Made by a program: the position numbers and the translations under genes
The notes under the pieces: generated by a model
What the model was told of the DNA's origin: nothing
What the model saw: only the letters and a program-made list of their open reading frames with translations
Databases searched by the model: none
Source of the DNA: Pseudomonadota bacterium
GTDB taxonomy: Bacteria; Pseudomonadota; Alphaproteobacteria; CACIAM-22H2
Assembly (NCBI GenBank): GCA_020161965.1
Contig: JAIUNH010000073.1
Coordinates: 1-11,482 of the forward strand
DNA length: 11,482 bases
Direction of reading: 5' to 3'
Part shown: piece by piece, positions 7,207 through 11,482 of the stretch
Position numbering within the stretch: the stretch's first letter is position 1
How the letters are laid out: each line of letters starts with the position of its first letter

Positions 7207-9309
7207 ATGAAAACGACGCTTTTACAGGTGGGGAAGGCATTGCGTTCCGCGCGACGCATCGCCGTGGCGCTCGGGTTTGCCGCGCTGTTGGTGGGAAATA
7301 CGGGCGTCGCATCCGCGCAGGAAAGCGACTGGGTGCGGCATAAGGAAATTTCGCTGCGCCTCGTTTCGGGCAGTGCCGCGTCGGGCGAGGGCGGGGCGTT
7401 GCGCCTCGGCCTTGAAATGCGCATGGCGCCGGGGTGGAAAACCTATTGGCGTTCGCCGGGCGATGCGGGGCTTCCGCCGGTGATCGACTGGACGGGCTCG
7501 GCGAATTTCACCGACGCGAATTTGCGCTTTCCTGCCCCGCATCGCTTCACCTTGTTTGATCTGGAAACGTTCGGCTACGGCGGCACGGTGATTTTGCCGA
7601 TCGCCGCGCGCAGCGAAGGCCCCGGCGCCACGCGCGTGCGCGCTGCGGTCGATGTGTTGGTCTGCGAGAATCTTTGCATTCCCTATCGCGCCGATTTGGC
7701 GCTGGATCTGCCTTCGGGCGCGCAAGCGCCGACGGCGCATACGCATGAAATCGCGCGCTACGAATCCGCGATCCCGCAAATCGACAAGGACGGGCGCGGC
7801 GTCAACGGCATCGCCATCGAGAGCGCGGCGTTCCGCGAGGGACCGCAGGCGGCCTTGGTCGTGCGCGCCAGCGCACGCCCCCGTTTCGAAGCGCCCGATG
7901 TGTTCGTCGAAGCCCAGGAAGGCTGGCGTTTCGCCAAGCCCGAAATCGCCTTCGTCGATGGCGGGCGTTACGCCACACTCACTTTCACCGCGACCGGCGA
8001 CAGATCGGCGCCGAAGCTCGACGGTACGAACGCGACATTGACGCTGGTGGACGGGCAACGCGCGATCGAACGCACGCTGACGCTCGGCACCGCACCGCCG
8101 GCCCCGGTCTTCACCGGGTCCTTCGCCGCAATTCTGGCGGTCGCGGTTCTTGGCGGTTTGATTCTCAATCTAATGCCGTGCGTGCTGCCGGTCCTCGCGA
8201 TGAAGCTCGCGGGCGTGGCCGTACTCGGTGGCGCTTCCTCGCGCAAATTGCGCGTCGCGTTCCTCGCGACCTCCGCGGGGATCGTCGTGTCGTTTTTGAT
8301 TCTGGCGGGCGCGTTGATCGCGTTGAAGCTGGGCGGCGAGACGATCGGCTGGGGCCTGCAATTCCAGATGTCGTGGTTCCTGTCGGGCATGGCGTTGATC
8401 GTCACGCTGTTCGCCGCGAATCTGTGGGGCTTGTTCGAAATTCCGCTGCCGCGTGCGTTGGCCGATCGCGCGGAGGGGGGCTCGGCCGCCGGGTCTTTCG
8501 CGACGGGCGTGTTCGCGACATTGCTGGCCACACCTTGTTCGGCGCCGTTCGTCGGCACGGCCGTTGGTTTCGCGTTGGCGCGCGGGCCGCTGGAGATCGC
8601 ATCGATCTTCGCGGCGTTGGGTATTGGCTTGGCGCTGCCTTATCTCGCGGTCGCCGCGTTTCCTTCCGCCGCCCGTATCCTGCCACGCCCGGGCCCGTGG
8701 ATCCTCAAGCTACGCGCCGCGTTGGGCGTGGCGCTGGCTGGTACTTCGTTGTGGCTGATCTGGGTTTTGGCGAGCCAAGCGGGCAACACGGCCGCCGCCG
8801 CGTTGGGCTTCGTGCTGGGCGCCGTGGTGCTCGGCCTGTGGCTGGTGCGCGGGCTCGAACGCAGCCAAGCGCGGCCCTTGTTGCTCGCGGCCGGGGCGGT
8901 CTTCGCCATCGCCTTGCCGTTGCGCTTCGCCGAAGCCCCCGCCGCGATCGCGGCCGACGAAACCATCCCATGGCGCGAATTCGATCGTGCGGCGATCGAC
9001 GCGGCCGTGCGCGAGGGCAAGATCGTGTTCGTCGACGTGACCGCCGATTGGTGCGTGACCTGCCAGGTCAATAAACGCCTCGTCATCGATCGCGGGGCCG
9101 TTGCCAAGGCGCTGGCGGATGGCACCGCCATTCCCATGCGCGCCGACTGGACGCGCCCCGATCCGCGGATCGCCGCGTATCTCGCCGAATTCGGGCGCTA
9201 CGGTATTCCCTTCAACGCGGTTTACGGCCCGGCGACGCCCGGCGGCGCGCCTTTGCCCGAATTATTGAGCGAAGATGCGGTTTTGGCGGCGTTCGCCAAG
9301 GCGAAATAA
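7207..9309 (+). CDS. DsbD/ScsB-like membrane thiol:disulfide interchange protein
   Basis: The product is 700 aa with three parts. After a signal peptide (residues 1-37, cut likely at VASA|Q) comes a periplasmic domain of about 260 aa with a CxxxC pair, C153-ENL-C157. Next is a membrane domain from about residue 299 with around eight helices and the paired cysteines C325 (LMPCVLPVLAMK) and C444 (ATPCSAPFVG). Last is a C-terminal thioredoxin-like domain from about 584 with the active site W-C616-VT-C619. In this family electrons pass from cytoplasmic thioredoxin through the membrane cysteines to the terminal domain and on to periplasmic targets. The N-terminal domain looks more like ScsB (copper-tolerance type) than classical DsbD; no ScsC-like partner is present here. 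The start is ATG 7207, without a Shine-Dalgarno sequence; GTG 7228 or TTG 7240 would shorten the signal peptide. It diverges from yqgE. Confidence 0.9.
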   Translation: MKTTLLQVGKALRSARRIAVALGFAALLVGNTGVASAQESDWVRHKEISLRLVSGSAASGEGGALRLGLEMRMAPGWKTYWRSPGDAGLPPVIDWTGSANFTDANLRFPAPHRFTLFDLETFGYGGTVILPIAARSEGPGATRVRAAVDVLVCENLCIPYRADLALDLPSGAQAPTAHTHEIARYESAIPQIDKDGRGVNGIAIESAAFREGPQAALVVRASARPRFEAPDVFVEAQEGWRFAKPEIAFVDGGRYATLTFTATGDRSAPKLDGTNATLTLVDGQRAIERTLTLGTAPPAPVFTGSFAAILAVAVLGGLILNLMPCVLPVLAMKLAGVAVLGGASSRKLRVAFLATSAGIVVSFLILAGALIALKLGGETIGWGLQFQMSWFLSGMALIVTLFAANLWGLFEIPLPRALADRAEGGSAAGSFATGVFATLLATPCSAPFVGTAVGFALARGPLEIASIFAALGIGLALPYLAVAAFPSAARILPRPGPWILKLRAALGVALAGTSLWLIWVLASQAGNTAAAALGFVLGAVVLGLWLVRGLERSQARPLLLAAGAVFAIALPLRFAEAPAAIAADETIPWREFDRAAIDAAVREGKIVFVDVTADWCVTCQVNKRLVIDRGAVAKALADGTAIPMRADWTRPDPRIAAYLAEFGRYGIPFNAVYGPATPGGAPLPELLSEDAVLAAFAKAK

Positions 9310-9319
9310 TCCCCATTAT

Positions 9320-9345
9320 GAGCCGGGTTGCTTTCCGCCCGGCTT
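9320..9345 (+). terminator. Weak hairpin after the DsbD-like gene
   Basis: AGCCGGG (9321-9327) pairs with CCCGGCT (9338-9344) around a 10-nt loop, and a flanking G:T pair makes the stem 8 bp. It begins 11 bases after the TAA of the DsbD-like gene. There is no T-run after the stem, so if it stops transcription it would be inefficient; it may instead stabilise the mRNA end. The more AT-rich bases that follow (9345-9360) are where a peroxiredoxin promoter might lie, for example TTGCTT 9328 and TACATC 9351 with 17-bp spacing, but the match is poor. Confidence 0.35.
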
Positions 9346-9381
9346 GGAATTACATCCTTCGCACCCATCCCAAAAACGACC

Positions 9382-9386
9382 GGAGA
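9382..9386 (+). promoter_or_regulatory. Ribosome-binding site of the peroxiredoxin gene
   Basis: GGAGA lies seven bases before the ATG at 9394. It settles the start of the peroxiredoxin: the open frame begins earlier (ATG at 9328), but that start has no such site and would add a 22-residue extension unlike the family. Confidence 0.75.
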
Positions 9387-9393
9387 CGGCTCG

Positions 9394-9879
9394 ATGACCA
9401 TCAAGGCTGGCGAAAAGATCCCGTCCGTAAAACTGCGTCATATGACGAAGGACGGCGTGAAGGAAATCACGACCGACGAGATCTTCAAGGGCAAGAAGGT
9501 CGCCATCTTCGGCCTGCCCGGCGCGTTCACGCCGACCTGCTCGGCCAAGCATCTGCCCGGCTATCTCGGCAATTTCGACAAGTTCAAGGCGAAGGGCGTC
9601 GATACGATCGTCTGCATCTCCGTGAACGACTCGTTCGTCATGGACGCCTGGGGCAAGAGCCAGAACGTGACCGACAAGGTCCTGATGGTCGCCGACGGCA
9701 ACGCCGATTTCGCCAAGGCGATCGGGATCGAGATGGACGGCACGGGCTACGGCATGGGCCTGCGCATGAAGCGCTTCTCGGCCTATGTCGTCGACGGCGA
9801 AGTGAAGGCGTTCAACCTGGAAAAGCCGGGCGCCTTCGAAGTCTCGAACGCCGAGACGATGCTGACGCAAGTCAACTAA
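9394..9879 (+). CDS. Peroxiredoxin, Prx5 (type II) family
   Basis: The product is 161 aa, the usual length for Prx5-type thiol peroxidases, which reduce hydrogen peroxide and organic hydroperoxides with glutaredoxin, glutathione or thioredoxin as donor. The active-site segment is LPGAFTPTCSAKHLPGY with the peroxidatic cysteine C49 and the conserved Pro/Thr of the PxxxTxxC motif. A second cysteine, C74 in IVCISVNDSFVM, sits where plant and many bacterial type II enzymes have one. There is no signal peptide, so it is cytosolic. Downstream landmarks are DGNADFAKAIG and GLRMKRFSAYV. It follows the DsbD-like gene by 84 nt with a hairpin between, so it may have its own promoter. It ends 22 nt before a strong terminator. 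The antisense neighbour rnhA is close by; rnhA beside a peroxiredoxin gene is a familiar alphaproteobacterial arrangement. Confidence 0.94.
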   Translation: MTIKAGEKIPSVKLRHMTKDGVKEITTDEIFKGKKVAIFGLPGAFTPTCSAKHLPGYLGNFDKFKAKGVDTIVCISVNDSFVMDAWGKSQNVTDKVLMVADGNADFAKAIGIEMDGTGYGMGLRMKRFSAYVVDGEVKAFNLEKPGAFEVSNAETMLTQVN

Positions 9880-9901
9880 GCGTCGCGCACGCGAAGATCA
9901 G

Positions 9902-9936
9902 AAACCCCGGTGCCTTAGGCGCCGGGGTTTTTGTTT
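9902..9936 (+). terminator. Strong intrinsic terminator of the peroxiredoxin gene, overlapping the rnhA 3' end
   Basis: AAACCCCGGTGCC (9902-9914) pairs with GGCGCCGGGGTTT (9918-9930) around the 3-nt loop TTA, a 13-bp stem with one G:T pair. T-runs follow (TTTTT at 9928-9932, then GTTT). This is a classical rho-independent terminator for the + strand. On the - strand the stem is followed by only TTTCT, so it would act weakly for rnhA. The loop TTA is the reverse complement of the rnhA stop codon TAA, and the right arm encodes the last residues of RNase HI. Confidence 0.88.
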
Positions 9937-10385
9937 GCCCTGATCGTGGCGATGCCGCCGCGCGCCAGCGCGTCGGCACGTTCGTTCTCCGGATGGCCGG
10001 CATGGCCCTTGATCCAGCGCCATTCCACGTCGTGAGGCTTCGCCGCTTCCAGCAGCGCTTGCCACAGATCGACGTTCTTTACCGGCTTCTTGTCGGCGGT
10101 TTTCCAGCCCGACCGTTTCCAGCCATGGACCCATTTGGTGATGCCGTCGCGCACATAGACGCTGTCGGTCCACACGCGCACTTGCGTGGGGCGTTTGAGT
10201 GCTTTGAGGCCCTCGATCGCCGCCATCAATTCCATGCGGTTGTTGGTCGTCGGCGTTTCGCCGCCGGAGAGTTCCTTCTCCACGCCGCGAAAGCGCAGGA
10301 TCGCCCCCCAGCCGCCGGGGCCGGGATTGCCCGAACAAGCGCCGTCGGTGAAAATCTCGACGAGGTTTTCTTCCGCCTCGTTCAC
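9915..10385 (-). CDS. rnhA: Ribonuclease HI
   Basis: RNase HI cleaves the RNA strand of RNA:DNA hybrids, removing primers and R-loops. The product is 156 aa, close to the E. coli enzyme (155). The catalytic set is complete: D14 in FTDGACSGNPGPGGW, E52 in NNRMELMAA, D74 in VWTDSVYV, and D138 in NERADALAR, with the catalytic loop histidine H128 in KGHAGHPEN. The spacing is identical to E. coli D10/E48/D70/D134 with a constant offset of four. The start is a GTG at 10385-10383 that overlaps the TGA of the SIMPL gene in GTGA, with GGAAG four bases upstream, so translation is coupled. The short C-terminal tail (residues 147-156) is encoded by the right arm of the peroxiredoxin terminator. Gene order thrB to rnhA is typical of alphaproteobacteria, here with one gene inserted. 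Confidence 0.96.
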   Translation of the reverse strand: MNEAEENLVEIFTDGACSGNPGPGGWGAILRFRGVEKELSGGETPTTNNRMELMAAIEGLKALKRPTQVRVWTDSVYVRDGITKWVHGWKRSGWKTADKKPVKNVDLWQALLEAAKPHDVEWRWIKGHAGHPENERADALARGGIATIRANKNPGA

Positions 10386-11065
10386 TTCGCTTCCAGCAAC
10401 ACGTCGGCTTCGACCGAGACGCGCACCGTGGCGCGGCCGGGTTCGGCACTCGGGGCGGGGGCGGCATCGGCCGACGCCATCGCCGGGGCGGCGCGCATCA
10501 TCATCGGGCGCATCGGCGGCTGTTCGTTGACGGCCCCGACGCGGATCGCGCGATAGCCGGCGATCTTCATGTTGAGGGCGTCCGCCGCACTGGCGGCACG
10601 CGCCTGCACGCGGGCCAATGCTTCACGCGTCAGCACGTCTTCCGCCGCGCGCGCGGTCTCGCGGCGCAGGTCAAAGCGCATACCCGACATGGCAAGCCCG
10701 GCTTCTTGCAAGCCGCCGGCAAGGGCAGTGACCGACGCGAAATCGGTGCCGGAGATTTCCAGCGTCGCGGCACCACGCCAGCGGCGCGGTTGGCCTTGCG
10801 GGCGTTCCTCGTTGGTCCAATAGCCGCCGGTCTCGACCTCCACGCCTTGCACCGCTTTGGCGCGCGCGATTGCCGCATCCATGCGCCTGTTGATCTCGGC
10901 CTGCACGGCAGCGGCGTTGGGCGCCGTCGCTTCGGCGCGCAAGCTGACGAACAGCTTGTCCTGGGGCACGGCGCGCTCAGCGCTTTCGCCCAGCGTCAGC
11001 ACGGTCGGCTCGGCCGCCAACGCAGGCGTGGCAATCAATAGCAGGGCGATCAAAGCAGCGCGCAT
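10382..11065 (-). CDS. SIMPL (DUF541) family secreted protein
   Basis: The product is 227 aa with a clear signal peptide, MRAALIALLLIATPALA, so it is exported to the periplasm. The mature part begins AEPTVLTLGESAE and continues with the alternating beta and helix pattern of the SIMPL/DUF541 fold (LFVSLRAEATAPNAAAVQAEI, then GGYWTNEERP, then ATVRVSVEADVLLEAK at the end). The family includes mouse SIMPL and E. coli YggE, which has been tied to oxidative stress, but its molecular function is not settled. A Met-rich stretch, PPMRPMMMRAAPAMASA, precedes the last strand. I take ATG 11065 because AAGGAG (11077-11072) is six bases before it; ATG 11071 directly abuts that site. The gene starts 11 nt after thrB and overlaps rnhA, so it belongs to this unit. 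Confidence 0.88.
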   Translation of the reverse strand: MRAALIALLLIATPALAAEPTVLTLGESAERAVPQDKLFVSLRAEATAPNAAAVQAEINRRMDAAIARAKAVQGVEVETGGYWTNEERPQGQPRRWRGAATLEISGTDFASVTALAGGLQEAGLAMSGMRFDLRRETARAAEDVLTREALARVQARAASAADALNMKIAGYRAIRVGAVNEQPPMRPMMMRAAPAMASADAAPAPSAEPGRATVRVSVEADVLLEAK

Positions 11066-11071
11066 TTTCAT

Positions 11072-11077
11072 CTCCTT
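11072..11077 (-). promoter_or_regulatory. Ribosome-binding site of the SIMPL gene, touching the thrB stop
   Basis: On the - strand AAGGAG runs from 11077 to 11072 and is followed by ATGAAAATG. It abuts the first ATG (11071) but lies six bases from the second (11065), which selects the second as the start. Its first A is the last base of the thrB TGA, so ribosomes finishing thrB could re-initiate here. Confidence 0.7.
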
Positions 11078-11482
11078 CAAAGTCCGTAAGCGGAGGGTGA
11101 GGGAACGGCACGATGGAAGCGCAGCTTTTTGGCGTATTCGAGGGGGTTTTTGGGCCGGACAAAGGCGCCCGGCGGATGGTTGAGCCAGTCGTACAACCGG
11201 GTCAGCAAGAAGCGCAACGCCGAGCCGCGCGCCATCACCGGCAAGGCGGCGGTTTCGGCGGCCGACAAGGCACGCGTTCCCGTATAGCCCGCAACGAGGC
11301 GCCGCGCCTTGGTCGCGTTGAACGAGCCGTCCGCCTCGAAGCACCAGCAATTGAGGCAGATGGCAAGGTCGTAAGCGAGGATGTCGTTGCACGCGAAATA
11401 GAAGTCGATCATCCCCGAGAATTTGCCGTCGAGGAAGCAGACGTTGTCGGGGAAGAAATCGGCGTGGAGCACGCCCTGCGGC
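11077..11482 (-). CDS. thrB: Homoserine kinase ThrB (type II, APH-like), C-terminal part; 5' end outside window
   Basis: The frame is open to the window end and stops at TGA 11079-11077, giving the last 134 residues. Type II ThrB, with an aminoglycoside-phosphotransferase-like kinase fold, phosphorylates homoserine to O-phosphohomoserine, the ThrC substrate. The kinase signature HADFFPDN is at the start of the visible part (H6, catalytic D8, N13), followed by the metal-binding D26 in IDFYFACND, then AYDLAICLNCWCFE and RGSALRFLLTRLYDWL, sequences characteristic of this enzyme rather than of antibiotic kinases. The N-lobe lies beyond the window. It heads a leftward unit thrB, SIMPL, rnhA. In related genomes ispH commonly precedes thrB, but that cannot be seen here. 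Confidence 0.93.
   Translation of the reverse strand, partial: PQGVLHADFFPDNVCFLDGKFSGMIDFYFACNDILAYDLAICLNCWCFEADGSFNATKARRLVAGYTGTRALSAAETAALPVMARGSALRFLLTRLYDWLNHPPGAFVRPKNPLEYAKKLRFHRAVPSPSAYGL

Noticed and set aside
9328..9393. Upstream ATG giving a 22-residue extension of the peroxiredoxin
   Set aside because: There is no ribosome-binding site, it overlaps the weak hairpin, and the family N-terminus matches the ATG at 9394, which has GGAGA seven bases upstream.
1..11482. Possible new defence, mobile or biosynthetic system
   Set aside because: All eleven genes belong to recognised families in a coherent chromosomal order; no transposase, integrase, toxin-antitoxin pair, CRISPR repeats or composition shift was seen.

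Overview
The window reads as an ordinary chromosomal segment of a GC-rich alphaproteobacterium, most likely of the Rhodospirillales or a neighbouring order (inferred from gene order and protein character, not from a search). Genes are tightly packed, often with 4-nt ATGA/GTGA overlaps. I see no mobile element, CRISPR array, tRNA or rRNA. The fragment is cut inside a gene at both ends.

Left block (1-3872, + strand): the tail of a cytochrome c oxidase (cox/cta) cluster. It holds the end of the copper chaperone ctaG (Cox11), subunit III ctaE, a small DUF983 membrane protein with two CxxC pairs, the assembly factor SURF1, and an M32 metallocarboxypeptidase coupled to SURF1 by an ATGA overlap. A perfect 12-bp inverted repeat sits inside the beginning of the DUF983 gene.

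Second block (3967-6614, + strand): threonine synthase thrC (TTG start) overlaps an M16 zinc peptidase of the mitochondrial-processing-peptidase type by 4 nt. The M16 gene converges on yqgE (- strand), and the two stop codons share one TTAA.

Third block (6611-9936): yqgE and a 700-aa DsbD/ScsB-like thiol:disulfide reductase diverge from start codons only 11 bp apart. A Prx5-type peroxiredoxin follows on the + strand and ends at a strong intrinsic terminator.

Right block (9915-11482, - strand): transcribed leftwards are thrB (homoserine kinase, cut by the window end), a secreted SIMPL/DUF541 protein and rnhA (RNase HI). The rnhA stop codon lies in the loop of the peroxiredoxin terminator.

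Together these cover aerobic respiration (oxidase assembly), two steps of threonine synthesis (thrB and thrC, in separate opposing units), envelope and cytosolic thiol redox, and protein turnover. I find no convincing new multi-gene system. The observations most worth a second look are local: the intragenic hairpin, the terminator/stop overlap, the SD-poor divergent start region, and uncharacterised passengers (DUF983, M32, SIMPL) inside well-known operons.
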